DNA from: CAMLFJ01 sp040902305
Lineage (GTDB): Bacteria; Methylomirabilota; Methylomirabilia; Rokubacteriales; CSP1-6
Reading direction: 5' to 3'
Length of the DNA: 64,000 nt
Assembly: GCA_040902305.1 (NCBI GenBank)
Contig: JBBDXN010000106.1
Location: 1-64,000 of the forward strand
Shown here: piece by piece, positions 29,684 to 38,271 of the stretch
Numbering within the stretch: the first letter of the stretch is position 1
How the letters are laid out: every line of letters starts with the position of its first letter
Notes under the pieces: model-generated
What the model was told of the DNA's origin: nothing
The model's input: the letters and a program-made list of their open reading frames with translations, nothing else
Databases searched by the model: none
Made by a program: the position numbers and the translations under genes

Positions 29684-32513
29684 AACCACCCCTCACCCTA
29701 CCACCCCTCACCCTACCCTCTCCCCTGAGGGGAGAGGGGGGAGAGGACGGAGGCTCTTCAGCCCTCACCCTGCCCTCTCCCCTGGGGGGAGAGGGTGTGT
29801 GGTGGAGGGCTTCGATGCGCTCGAGGGCTGCGGCCATGTCGAGGCCTTCGCCGAGCACCGGGGTCAGCGGATCGTCCATCTTCTCGAAGCGCGCGGGGAG
29901 CGTCTCGAGGGTGAAGCGCGCCGGATCGAGGCGTGGCGTCACCTCGCGCCACTGGAGCGGGCAGGAGGCGGGAGCGCCGGGCAGGGGCCGCAGCGAGTAG
30001 GGCGCCACGATGGTCTGGCCGTGCCCGTTCTGGCCGAAGTCGATGTAGACCTTGCCTCCCCGGGCCCGGAGCGGACGGGCCACCGTCGAGATTCCCGGCT
30101 CGGCCTCGACGCCCATCACGGCCAGCAGGCGCGCGAAGGTCCGGCACTGCTCGTAGGTGTAGCGCGCGCCGAGCGGCAGCAGGATGTGGAGCCCGGTGGC
30201 CCCCGACGTCTTCACGTAGCTCGACAGCTCGAGCCGGTCGAGGATGCGGCGCAGCGCCAGCGCCACGGCCACCACGTCGGTGAACGGGGCGCCCTTGGGG
30301 TCGAGGTCCAGCACCAGCCAGTCCGGCCGCTCCAGCGACGTGATCCGCGAGGCCCAGACGTGAACCGGAATGGCTCCGCTATTGGCGACGTAGCGCAGCA
30401 TCTCGACGTCGTCCACCACCAGATACGCGATGTCGCGCTCGGTGTCCCGGGAGTAGATGCGCTCGGTGCGCACCCAGGCCGGGGCGAAGTCGGGCGCGTC
30501 CTTCTGATAGAACGACTTGCCCGCGATGCCGTCCGGAAACCGCGTGAGCACCAGCGGCCGGTCTTTCAGATACGGCAGCATCAGCGGGGCGACCCGCTCG
30601 TAGTACGCGATCAGGTCGCCCTTGGTATAGCCCCGGGCGGGCCAGAATACCTTCTTCACGTTCGTGGGCTTCAGCCGGGGCTCGCCTTCGTCCCGCCCCC
30701 TCACCCTGCCCTCTCCCCCTCGAGGGGGAGAGGGAGATCCGTTCTCCTCACCCTCTCCCCCCTGAGAAGGCAGAGATCCGTTCCTTTCACCCTCTCCCCC
30801 CTGAGGAGGGAGAGATCCGTTCCTTTCACCCTCTCCCCTCTGGGGAGAGGGTAGGGTGAGGGGCAGCTCCTCCAGCAGCTCTTCACGCCGGCACTCGGTG
30901 GGCTTCTTGTCGTCGCGCAGCCCGATGAACGTCGGGTGGCGGAGGCCGCCGTCCTCTGTCCAGTCGGTGAAGCGGACCTCGGCCACGAGGCGCGGCTCGA
31001 CCCAGTGGTGCCCGCGGCCCGTCGGGATCGCGCCGGCCTCGAACGGCGGCGTGGCGCGGACGAGCGGGCGGAGCTTGTCCAGGATCGTCTTGAGCAGGGC
31101 GTCGTCGAAGCCGGTGCCCACCTTCGACACGTAGACGAGGCGCGGCGCCGAGGCGGGGCCGGCGTAGACCCCGAGATGGAGCGCGCCGAAGTGGCCGCGG
31201 GAGCCCTGGGGATCGGTGTAGCCGCCGATCACGAACTCCTGGCGGCGCTGGCACTTGATCTTGATCCAGTCGCGCGTCCGGCCGCCCGGGTAGAGGCTCC
31301 GGGCCTTCTTGGCCACGATGCCCTCGAGCCGCTGCTCGGAGGCCAGCTCGAAGAACGCCTCGCCCTCCGCCGCGACGTGATCGCCGTAGCGGACCGCCCC
31401 GAGCGACGGCACCAGCAGGCGCAGGCACTCCTTGCGGTCCACGAGGGGCAGCTTGCGCAGGTCGCGGTCGTCGAGCATCAGGCAGTCGAAGAACACGCCG
31501 ATCGCGGGACGCTGCGCGGCCGCCCGCTCGATCTCGCGCGGATCGGTGAGGGCCATGCGCGGCTGCAGGCGCTGGAAGCTCGGCCGCCCCGCGTCGTCGA
31601 GCGCCACGATCTCCCCGTCGATGACGAACCGGTCGATGGGGAGCGCGCGCAGAGCGCGGACCACCTCCGGATAGCGCGAGGTCGTGTCCTGACCGCTCCG
31701 GCCGTACAACTCGACGCGCTCGCCGCGGCGCGAGGCGAGCACGCGCACGCCGTCGTACTTGATCTCGAAGAGCCAGGCCGGATCCGAGAACGGCCGCTCG
31801 GCGAGGGTGGCGAGCGTGAAGGGCTGCCGACGCGCCGGCACCTCGCCGCGCGGCGCACCGAGGGCGTCGAGGCGCCCCCGGATGGTGGCGAGCCGTCCGG
31901 AGGTGTTCGCCATCTCCTCGACGGTGAGCCCGGAGAGCACCGACTGGGGATAGCGCTCGGTCAGCTCGGCGGCGCCGGGCGGGGCGGCGGCGCCGTCCGC
32001 CTTCTTGAGCAGCAGCCAGTCCTTGTCCTTGCCCGACATGCGGGCGAGGGTCCAGCGCCCCCGCATCTTGTGGCCGAAGATCTCCACCTCGAGCTTGCCG
32101 CGCGCGAGCTGCGCGAGCGGATCCTCCGGCTTGGCGGAGCGGTACCAGCCGCGGTCCCACACGATGACCGAGCCGGCGCCGTAGTTGCCGGGTGGGATCA
32201 CGCCCTCGAAGTCGCCGTACTCGATCGGGTGATCCTCGACGTGCACCGCGAGCCGCTTCTCCTCCGCCCGCAGCGACGGCCCCTTGGGAACCGCCCAGCT
32301 CTTCAGCACGCCGTCCATCTCGAGCCGCAGATCGTAGTGCAGGCGTCGCGCCGCGTGCTTCTGCACCACGAAGAGCCGGCCCCCCGCGGGCGGACGCCCG
32401 CCGAACGGCTCCGGGGTTCGCTCCGGATCGCGCTTCTGCCGGTACGCGGTGAGCGCCGGCACAATCCGTCGCCCCTTCGCGCCGCGTGTACCACCATCCC
32501 GTGCGGGTGCCAT
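29613..32513 (-). CDS. ligD: ATP-dependent DNA ligase D (PE-ligase-polymerase), with repeat-derived linker and tail
   Basis: 966 residues in the order 3'-phosphoesterase (residues 20-185; KHAARRLHYDLRLEMDG), ligase (residues 235-545; adenylation motif FEIKYDGVRV) and polymerase/primase (from about residue 608; TNVKKVFWPA to MAAALERIEAL). Acts in non-homologous end joining with Ku, which is transcribed divergently 52 bases away. Odd: residues about 548-607, between ligase and polymerase, are the dispersed palindrome read in frame, including three 13-residue units like GERNGSLPPQGGE. The last 66 residues are also repeat plus antisense to DUF72, so the ancestral end is probably near residue 900. 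Start ATG 32513. Confidence 0.9.
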   Translation of the reverse strand: MAPARDGGTRGAKGRRIVPALTAYRQKRDPERTPEPFGGRPPAGGRLFVVQKHAARRLHYDLRLEMDGVLKSWAVPKGPSLRAEEKRLAVHVEDHPIEYGDFEGVIPPGNYGAGSVIVWDRGWYRSAKPEDPLAQLARGKLEVEIFGHKMRGRWTLARMSGKDKDWLLLKKADGAAAPPGAAELTERYPQSVLSGLTVEEMANTSGRLATIRGRLDALGAPRGEVPARRQPFTLATLAERPFSDPAWLFEIKYDGVRVLASRRGERVELYGRSGQDTTSRYPEVVRALRALPIDRFVIDGEIVALDDAGRPSFQRLQPRMALTDPREIERAAAQRPAIGVFFDCLMLDDRDLRKLPLVDRKECLRLLVPSLGAVRYGDHVAAEGEAFFELASEQRLEGIVAKKARSLYPGGRTRDWIKIKCQRRQEFVIGGYTDPQGSRGHFGALHLGVYAGPASAPRLVYVSKVGTGFDDALLKTILDKLRPLVRATPPFEAGAIPTGRGHHWVEPRLVAEVRFTDWTEDGGLRHPTFIGLRDDKKPTECRREELLEELPLTLPSPQRGEGERNGSLPPQGGEGERNGSLPSQGGEGEENGSPSPPRGGEGRVRGRDEGEPRLKPTNVKKVFWPARGYTKGDLIAYYERVAPLMLPYLKDRPLVLTRFPDGIAGKSFYQKDAPDFAPAWVRTERIYSRDTERDIAYLVVDDVEMLRYVANSGAIPVHVWASRITSLERPDWLVLDLDPKGAPFTDVVAVALALRRILDRLELSSYVKTSGATGLHILLPLGARYTYEQCRTFARLLAVMGVEAEPGISTVARPLRARGGKVYIDFGQNGHGQTIVAPYSLRPLPGAPASCPLQWREVTPRLDPARFTLETLPARFEKMDDPLTPVLGEGLDMAAALERIEALHHTPSPPRGEGRVRAEEPPSSPPSPLRGEGRVRGGRVRGGSKTRSTAPGVAARTRGRSRPPRA
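29684..29812. repeat. Dispersed CCCTCACC palindromic repeat, copy 2 (double)
   Basis: Two successive CCCTCACCCTACCCTCTCC / GGGGAGAGGG and CCCTCACCCTGCCCTCTCC / GGGGAGAGGG units between the DUF72 and ligD genes. The minus strand of this repeat is read as the C-terminal tail of the ligD frame, because no stop intervenes. Confidence 0.85.
30697..30868. repeat. Dispersed palindromic repeat inside ligD, with 39-bp tandem units
   Basis: The ends are CCCTCACCCTGCCCTCTCC and the complementary GGAGAGGGTAGGGTGAGGG. Between them are three units of 39 bp, each with GAGATCCGTTC and CCCTCTCCCC. Because 39 is a multiple of three, copy-number change keeps the ligD frame open. Confidence 0.85.
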
Positions 32514-32565
32514 CGGCGACTTGGAGCATAGCCGCCTGCGTGATAGTCTGCAAAGCCTCACCGCC

Positions 32566-33465
32566 ATGGCGCCACATTCCATCGGCTCGGGCACCATCTC
32601 CTTCGGGCTCGTCTCGATCCCGGTCCGGCTCTACACCGCCGCCTCCGGAGGCGGGGTGAGCTTCAACCTGCTCCACGCCAAGTGCGGCAGCCGCATCAAG
32701 CAGCAGACGTTCTGCCCGGTCTGCAACGAGGTGATCGAGCGCAACGCGCTCGTCAAGGGCTACGAGTTCCAGAAGGACCAGTACGTGCGCTTCGCCGACG
32801 AGGAGCTGAAGGCCCTCGAGGGCGAGGCGTCGAGGGTGATCGACATCGCCGAGTTCGTGCCGCTGCCCTCGGTGGACCCGATCTACTTCGAGAAGACGTA
32901 CTACCTGGGCCCCGACAAGGGCGGCGAGAAGCCGTACCGCCTCCTCGCCGACGCGATGGCCAAGAGCGACCGGGTCGCCCTCGCCACCTTCGTCATGCGC
33001 GGCAAGGAGAGCCTCGTGCTCGTCCGGCCCGCGCAGGACGGGCTGATGCTGCACACCATGTATTTCGCCGACGAGGTGCGCGACTTCGGCGAGATCGAGA
33101 AGGGCAAGTCGGTGAAGCTCCGCGAGGGCGAGCTGCAGCTGGCCGAGCGCCTGATCGACGAGCTGTCGCACGACGAGTTCAAGCCCGAGCAGTACCAGGA
33201 CGACTACCGCAATCGCGTGCTCGAGCTCGTGAACTCCAAGGTGGAGGGCAAGGAGATCACCGCCGCCGCGCCGGAGGCGCAGCGCGCCCAGGTGATCGAC
33301 CTGATGGACGCCCTCAAGCAGAGCCTGGCCAAGAAGGCCGGCGCCGGCGCGGCCTCGGCCGCGAAGGCGGGCGACGCGCCGGTCAAGAAGCCCCCGGTCA
33401 AGGCGCCCAAGCGCGCCACCTCGCAGGACAAGCCGGACAGGAAGGCCCAGACCGGCAGGAAATGA
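32566..33465 (+). CDS. ku: Ku protein (bacterial NHEJ end-binding factor)
   Basis: 299 residues. Starts MAPHSIGSGTISFGLVSIPV, the invariant bacterial Ku opening, with SFNLLHAKCGSRIKQQTFCP, GYEFQKDQYVRFADEELKAL and QLAERLIDELSHDEFKPEQY. The C-terminus is a basic Lys/Pro/Ala tail (VKKPPVKAPKRATSQDKP) that probably aids DNA binding and LigD recruitment. Binds double-strand ends. Divergent from ligD and overlapping the next gene by ATGA. Confidence 0.95.
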   Translation: MAPHSIGSGTISFGLVSIPVRLYTAASGGGVSFNLLHAKCGSRIKQQTFCPVCNEVIERNALVKGYEFQKDQYVRFADEELKALEGEASRVIDIAEFVPLPSVDPIYFEKTYYLGPDKGGEKPYRLLADAMAKSDRVALATFVMRGKESLVLVRPAQDGLMLHTMYFADEVRDFGEIEKGKSVKLREGELQLAERLIDELSHDEFKPEQYQDDYRNRVLELVNSKVEGKEITAAAPEAQRAQVIDLMDALKQSLAKKAGAGAASAAKAGDAPVKKPPVKAPKRATSQDKPDRKAQTGRK

Positions 33466-34301
33466 CGCACTTCTCCACCCACGAGGTGGCGAAGGCGCTC
33501 GGCCTGCCGGACTCCCGACTCCGCTCCTGCGCCCGCGCCGCGCTCCTCGCGCCGGCCCGCGGCCGCGGCGGGCGTCTGCAATGGTCCTTCCAGGACCTGC
33601 TCCTGCTCAAGACCACCAGGGAGCTCCTCGATGCGCGGGTGCCGGCCCGCCGGATCCGCCGGATGGTCGCCTCGCTCCGGCGCCAGCTCCCCGCCGACCA
33701 GGCGCTGTCGAGCCTCACCATCTACGCCGACGGTCGGCGGGTCGTGGCCTGGGACGGCGCGGCGCGCTGGCAGCCGGACTCCGGCCAGTTCCTCTTCAAC
33801 TTCGAGGCACAGGCCGTGGTCGCGCCCGCGCGGCCGTCGCTCGCGCGCCCGCCCTCGCCCGCCGCGCCGGAGCCGGCGGCGCTGGGCCCGGACGAATGGT
33901 TCAACCTGGGCTGCGAGCTCGAGGCCGCCTCCCCCGACGAGGCCCGTCACGCGTACGAGCAGGCGCTCGCGCTGGACCCGGCGCTCGCCGACGCGCACGT
34001 CAATCTCGGCCGCCTCTGCCATCACGGGGGCGACCGCGCGCGAGCGGAGACGCACTACCGGGCCGCGATCCGCCTCGCTCCCCGCGATGCCGTCGCGCAC
34101 TTCAACCTGGCCGGGCTTCTCGAGGAGACCGGCCGCCCGGCCGAGGCGGTCCAGGCGTACCATCAGGCCCTCGGCGCCGACCCCGACTTCGCCGACGCCC
34201 ACTACAACCTCGGCCTGCTCCTCGATTCCCTCGGCCGGCGCGCCGCGGCCATGACGCATCTACGCGCCGCCCGCCGCCTCTACGGCCGACGCTCCGCCTG
34301 A
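33462..34301 (+). CDS. MerR-type HTH plus TPR protein, Ku operon
   Basis: 279 residues. Residues 1-75 are a MerR-like winged helix (THFSTHEVAKALGLPDSRLR, LLLLKTTRELLDARVPARRI). Residues 140-270 hold three to four TPR units (ALALDPALADAHVNLGRLCH, AAIRLAPRDAVAHFNLAGLL, ALGADPDFADAHYNLGLLLD). The start overlaps the Ku stop (ATGA), so expression is tied to Ku. It may regulate or scaffold the NHEJ operon. No metal-binding or ligand-binding domain seen. Confidence 0.78.
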   Translation: MTHFSTHEVAKALGLPDSRLRSCARAALLAPARGRGGRLQWSFQDLLLLKTTRELLDARVPARRIRRMVASLRRQLPADQALSSLTIYADGRRVVAWDGAARWQPDSGQFLFNFEAQAVVAPARPSLARPPSPAAPEPAALGPDEWFNLGCELEAASPDEARHAYEQALALDPALADAHVNLGRLCHHGGDRARAETHYRAAIRLAPRDAVAHFNLAGLLEETGRPAEAVQAYHQALGADPDFADAHYNLGLLLDSLGRRAAAMTHLRAARRLYGRRSA

Positions 34302-34473
34302 TCCCGACGGGGGCTGCCGCAAATGCGCGGCCCGGGTGACGGGCGTCGTCAGGCTGGACCCGGTCCGCGACTCTATTCCCTCATCAATTCAAAGAGTTCC
34401 GGCCTGGCAACTCCATTGCAAAGTCCCATCTCGTGGCTCGCACTCATACCGAGATCCCGAAGAGGAGCAGCTG

Positions 34474-34725
34474 ATGAGGACGCTGATCGGCTGGACCGTG
34501 GGCGCCGCCTGCGCGACCGTGATCATGAGCGGGATCCCCGCGCTGCCCGCGCAGGGCCAGGACGCGAAGCAACCGGACCGGAAGGAGCTCGAGGTCTCGC
34601 GGCAGCAGCTCCGCGACGCCTATCGGTCGGGCGACCCCACCGCGATCAAGGCGGCGCGGGAGAATTTCCAGAAGAACCGCAACGAGCAGTCCCAGGACAA
34701 GCGCGAGCGCGCCGTTTCGAAGTAG
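34474..34725 (+). CDS. Small secreted hypothetical protein
   Basis: 83 residues from ATG 34474, with AGAGGAGCAG upstream. A signal peptide (TLIGWTVGAACATVIMSGIP then ALPAQGQ) precedes a charged helix LEVSRQQLRDAYRSGDP and the end NEQSQDKRERAVSK. Probably periplasmic. No family recognised. Convergent with the amidase gene, 3 bases apart. Confidence 0.6.
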   Translation: MRTLIGWTVGAACATVIMSGIPALPAQGQDAKQPDRKELEVSRQQLRDAYRSGDPTAIKAARENFQKNRNEQSQDKRERAVSK

Positions 34726-34728
34726 CGG

Positions 34729-36129
34729 TCAGGCCTCGGCGGGATGCCGCTGGTGCCAGTCGGTGGCCGCCTGATACGCCCGCGCCGCGGCCAGGATGGT
34801 GTTCTCCTCCCAGGCGCGCCCCATGAGCTGCAGGCTCGTCGGCAGCCCGCGCGCGCCAAAGCCGTTCGGCACCACCACCGCAGGTAGCCCCGCCCCGTTG
34901 CCGACCGCACCCATCACGTCGCGCGCGGTGCCCCGGATCGCGCTGCGCACCTCGCCGCCCAGCATCGGGGCCACCGTCGCTCGGCCGGGGGCCACCAGGG
35001 CGTCGAGCGGCGCCAGCACGCGGTCGACCTCGCGCGCCATCACGCTCCGCAGCCGCAGCGCCTTCAGATAGTCCTTGGCGAGAATGGCGTCGCGCGCGTA
35101 GGCGGTGTAGCGGTCCTCCGGCGCGGTGAGGCCCGCGATCGCCCCGCTCTCGATCAGGTCCTCGAACGCGCTCGCGGCCTCCGCGAACAGGATCGTGCGG
35201 GTGATATCGTCGTAGGGCAGCGCCGGGAGCGCGACCTCCTCGACGGTGCCGAGGCCCTTCAGCATCTCCAGCGAGCGGGTGAAGTTCTCCCGCACCGCGT
35301 CCTCGCAGCCGTCGGTGATGTCGCGCAGCACCCCGAAGCGGAAGCGCCGGCTCCCCGGGCTCCCGCCGTCGTAGCGGAAGGCCCGATCCGCCGTCGTCGG
35401 ATCCGCGGGGTCGCGCCCGGCGATGGCGTCCAGCACGAGCCCACAATCGTCGGCGGTGAGCGCCAGCGGGCCGAGCTTGTCGAGCGTCCAGCAGATGGCC
35501 ATGGCGCCGTGACGGCTCACTCGGCCATAGGTCGGCCGCAGGCCCGCGATACCGCAGTTGCCGGCGGGCGAGAGGATCGAGCCCCACGTCTCCGATCCGA
35601 TCGCGAAGGGCACCAGTCCGGCCGCGACCGCGGAGCCCGAGCCGCTCGAGGAGCCCCCGCTCCACGCCTCGCGGCTCCACGGATTCACTCCGGGCCCGGT
35701 GAAGGCGGCGTTGGGCTGGCGGTAACCCATGCCGCCCGCCAGCTCCACCATGGCCAGCTTGGCGCAGAGCACCGCGCCCGCTTCCTCGAGCTTCAGGATC
35801 GCGGTGGCGTCGAAGTCGAAGACGCGGTCCTTGAAGGGCGCCGCGCCCCACGTGGTCGGGATGCCGCCGGAGGTCGCCAGCAGATCCTTGGCGCCGTACG
35901 GAATGCCGTGGAGCGGGCCGCGGTAGCGCCCGGCCGCGATCTCGGCCTCGGCCCGGCGCGCCTGCTCGAGCGCGCGGGTCCGCGTGACCGTGACCACCGC
36001 GTTGTAGCGCGGGCCGAGGCGCTCGAGCCGGTCGAGGAAGGCCTCGGCCAGCGCCACCGGCGAGAGCCGGCGCGCGCGGACGCCCTCCGCGAGCTGCCGC
36101 ACCGGGGTGAACACCACCTCCTCCGCCAT
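34729..36129 (-). CDS. Amidase signature enzyme
   Basis: 466 residues. The catalytic Ser-cisSer-Lys triad is visible: K in HGIPYGAKDLLAT, and the serine-rich WSGGSSSGSGSAVAAGLVPF followed by SETWGSILSPAGNCGIAGLR. Hydrolyses amides (possibly nitrile-derived amides, or related to GatA-like transamidation). The absence of GatB/C neighbours argues against a tRNA role. Shares a base with the upstream small gene (TGATG). Confidence 0.9.
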   Translation of the reverse strand: MAEEVVFTPVRQLAEGVRARRLSPVALAEAFLDRLERLGPRYNAVVTVTRTRALEQARRAEAEIAAGRYRGPLHGIPYGAKDLLATSGGIPTTWGAAPFKDRVFDFDATAILKLEEAGAVLCAKLAMVELAGGMGYRQPNAAFTGPGVNPWSREAWSGGSSSGSGSAVAAGLVPFAIGSETWGSILSPAGNCGIAGLRPTYGRVSRHGAMAICWTLDKLGPLALTADDCGLVLDAIAGRDPADPTTADRAFRYDGGSPGSRRFRFGVLRDITDGCEDAVRENFTRSLEMLKGLGTVEEVALPALPYDDITRTILFAEAASAFEDLIESGAIAGLTAPEDRYTAYARDAILAKDYLKALRLRSVMAREVDRVLAPLDALVAPGRATVAPMLGGEVRSAIRGTARDVMGAVGNGAGLPAVVVPNGFGARGLPTSLQLMGRAWEENTILAAARAYQAATDWHQRHPAEA

Positions 36130-36341
36130 CACGGATCCGCGCGGTACGCCGCGAAGGGCTGGGCGGGCTCGTCGACATTGGCGAGCCGCACCGCGCGGAG
36201 GGCGTGCGCGGCCTGCACGATCCCCTCGATGGCGGTGCGAACGCCCGCCAGTTGCTCGGCGTCCAGCCGGCTGCCGTAGCGCTCGCGCACCAGCGCGAGC
36301 AGTGTCTCGACCTCCGCGCGGACCGCGTCGGCTGGGGTCAT
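36129..36341 (-). CDS. Small helical protein upstream of the amidase
   Basis: 70 residues, MTPADAVRAEVETLLALVRE, then RLDAEQLAGVRTAIEGIVQA, two amphipathic helices, ending AQPFAAYRADP. It resembles small amidase-associated accessory proteins (GatC-sized) in length and overlaps the amidase ATG. A GatC-like role is only a suggestion. Confidence 0.6.
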   Translation of the reverse strand: MTPADAVRAEVETLLALVRERYGSRLDAEQLAGVRTAIEGIVQAAHALRAVRLANVDEPAQPFAAYRADP

Positions 36342-36454
36342 GTCGTCCGCATTCTAGCGGAGGCCCGGAGCGAGCGCATCGGCTTGGCAACGGCGCCGCG
36401 CGGCGCTAAGATCGCGGGGTCTTTACATCCTGGAGCGAGGCGAAGGAGATCCTG

Positions 36455-37507
36455 ATGGCCAAGCGAATGCTCTTCATCGGCGCGGGGGCGATCGGCAGCT
36501 ACCTGGGCGCGTTCCTCGCGCGGGCGGGACACGAGGTGACCCTGGTGGACCCGTGGCCCGAGCAGGTCGAGACGCTGCGCAGCCGCGGCATCGCGGTGAC
36601 CGGTCCCCACGATCCCTTCGAGGCCAAGCCCGTCGCGCTGCACGTGCACGAGCTGCAGCGGCTGGGCGACGATTTCGACATCGGGTTCATCGCCATGAAG
36701 GCCTACGACACCGCGTGGGCCACCTGGATGGCCCTGCCCCATCTGAGGCCCGAGGGCTACCTGGTCTCCGCCCAGAACTGCTGGAACGATCCGATCGTGG
36801 CGGGCATCGCGGGGGCGGAGCGCTCGGTCGGCCTGATCATGTCGAAGATCGGCGTCGCGCTCTGGAAACCGGGCCAGGTGGAGCGGGGCATGGAGCGAGG
36901 CCAGGGCGCCGGGCACGACGTCTTCCGCGCGGGCGAGCACGATGGGCGCATCACCCCGCGGGTCACCGAGCTGGCCGAGATCATCAGTGTGGTGGACGGC
37001 GCGCGACCCACCGACAATCTCTGGGGCGAGCGCTGGTCCAAGCTCTGCGCCAACTGCATGGGCAATCCGGTGCAGGCCATGACCGGTCTCGGCTCCATCG
37101 AGATCGCCGGGCAGCCGCGGGGGCGGGAGATCACCATCCGCATCGCGCAGGAGTCCGCCGCGGTGGGGCTCAAGCTCGGCTATCGCATCCCCAAGTTCAA
37201 TGGCCGCGAGGCCGAGCAGTGGGCGCAGGCCGGCCGGCCCGACGTCTACCAGGAGCTCGACGCCGGGCTCGTCCCCAAGCAGGGCTCGGGCCGCAACTGG
37301 CGCGCGTCCATGGCCCAGGACGTGATCAAGGGCCGCCGCAGCGAGATCGACCACATGAACGGGCTCGTGGTCGACAAGGGCCGCGAGGCGGGCGTGCCCA
37401 CGCCGGTGTCCGCCGCGGTGGTGGGGCTGATGCGGGAAGTCGACGCGGGGACCCGGAAGCCGGCGCCGGAGCACATCGAGATGGCGCTCCAGCGCGCGGG
37501 CGCCTGA
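36455..37507 (+). CDS. Ketopantoate reductase-like (ApbA/PanE) dehydrogenase
   Basis: 350 residues. N-terminal Rossmann MLFIGAGAIGSYLGAFLARA with DPWPEQVETLRSRG; middle QNCWNDP and a helical C-terminal domain with ERWSKLCANCMGNPVQAMTG and DHMNGLVVDKGREAGVPTP. The family reduces 2-oxo acids such as ketopantoate with NADPH. The divergence and the absence of pantothenate genes nearby make another 2-oxoacid substrate equally possible. GGCGAAGGAGA lies before the ATG. Confidence 0.85.
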   Translation: MAKRMLFIGAGAIGSYLGAFLARAGHEVTLVDPWPEQVETLRSRGIAVTGPHDPFEAKPVALHVHELQRLGDDFDIGFIAMKAYDTAWATWMALPHLRPEGYLVSAQNCWNDPIVAGIAGAERSVGLIMSKIGVALWKPGQVERGMERGQGAGHDVFRAGEHDGRITPRVTELAEIISVVDGARPTDNLWGERWSKLCANCMGNPVQAMTGLGSIEIAGQPRGREITIRIAQESAAVGLKLGYRIPKFNGREAEQWAQAGRPDVYQELDAGLVPKQGSGRNWRASMAQDVIKGRRSEIDHMNGLVVDKGREAGVPTPVSAAVVGLMREVDAGTRKPAPEHIEMALQRAGA

Positions 37508-37519
37508 CGCGCCCGGCGG

Positions 37520-38167
37520 TCAGCGGATCGGCGGCAGCTCGCTGACCCGGAGGTTGCTGAACAGCACCTCCATGCCGCGCTGGTCCACGTAGAGCCCCAC
37601 GGTGCCCGCGGCCTCGGCGGTCAGCTCGGCCGTCGCCACCGGCCGGCCGTTGACGTAGGCCACGATGGACTTGTCCCGCAGCTCCACCGCCAGCGTGTTC
37701 GGGGTGCCGTACTCGGTCTTGACGCTGCGGCTCGCGGTCGGCGGCACCGGATAGTTCCACTTCCCGCTCCAGCTCGCCATCCGGTAGGTGCCGTTGGCGG
37801 TGACCGCGAAGGTGGCGAAGGTGCGGTTGTCGGGCCCGCCCCGGCCGGCGAACATGAGCCCGAAGGCGCCCTCGCGCGTGCCCTTCCGCAGGCGGGCGGT
37901 GACCTCGATGCGCACGCCGGCCGGGAACACCTCGGGACGCACCGGGCCGAGCAGGCAGGGCGCGGAGACCGCGATGTTCTCGACGACGAAGCCGCCGTCG
38001 GCGTAGGAAGAGCGGCAGATCGTGCCCCGCGCGGCCGACCAGTGGCGGGCGGTGCGGAGCTCGTCGTCGAAGAGCACGCGGGGCCCGGCGCCGATGACGG
38101 TGCGGGGCTCGCTCTGGGGAGCGCAGGCGGCAAGCGCGAGCGCCAGCGTGAGGACGAGCCGCGACAT
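37520..38167 (-). CDS. Lipoprotein with concanavalin-like (family 16/DUF1080-like) domain
   Basis: 215 residues. MSRLVLTLALALAACAPQSE has a lipobox (LAAC). The rest is beta-rich: DDELRTARHWSA, VRIEVTARLRKGTREGAFGL, SVKTEYGTPNTLAVELRDKS and VGLYVDQRGMEVLFSNLRV, typical of jelly-roll carbohydrate-binding-like lectin folds. No catalytic Glu pair seen, so it is probably a binding protein on the outer envelope. Confidence 0.72.
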   Translation of the reverse strand: MSRLVLTLALALAACAPQSEPRTVIGAGPRVLFDDELRTARHWSAARGTICRSSYADGGFVVENIAVSAPCLLGPVRPEVFPAGVRIEVTARLRKGTREGAFGLMFAGRGGPDNRTFATFAVTANGTYRMASWSGKWNYPVPPTASRSVKTEYGTPNTLAVELRDKSIVAYVNGRPVATAELTAEAAGTVGLYVDQRGMEVLFSNLRVSELPPIR

Positions 38168-38271
38168 CGGGCGCCTCCCAGGATCGTGAGGGGTGAGCAA
38201 TGCTGGCTGAAGAGCACCTCATCTTTTACACTACACCGGGTTCCGACGACAACCGCGAGGGGGGCACTCAC

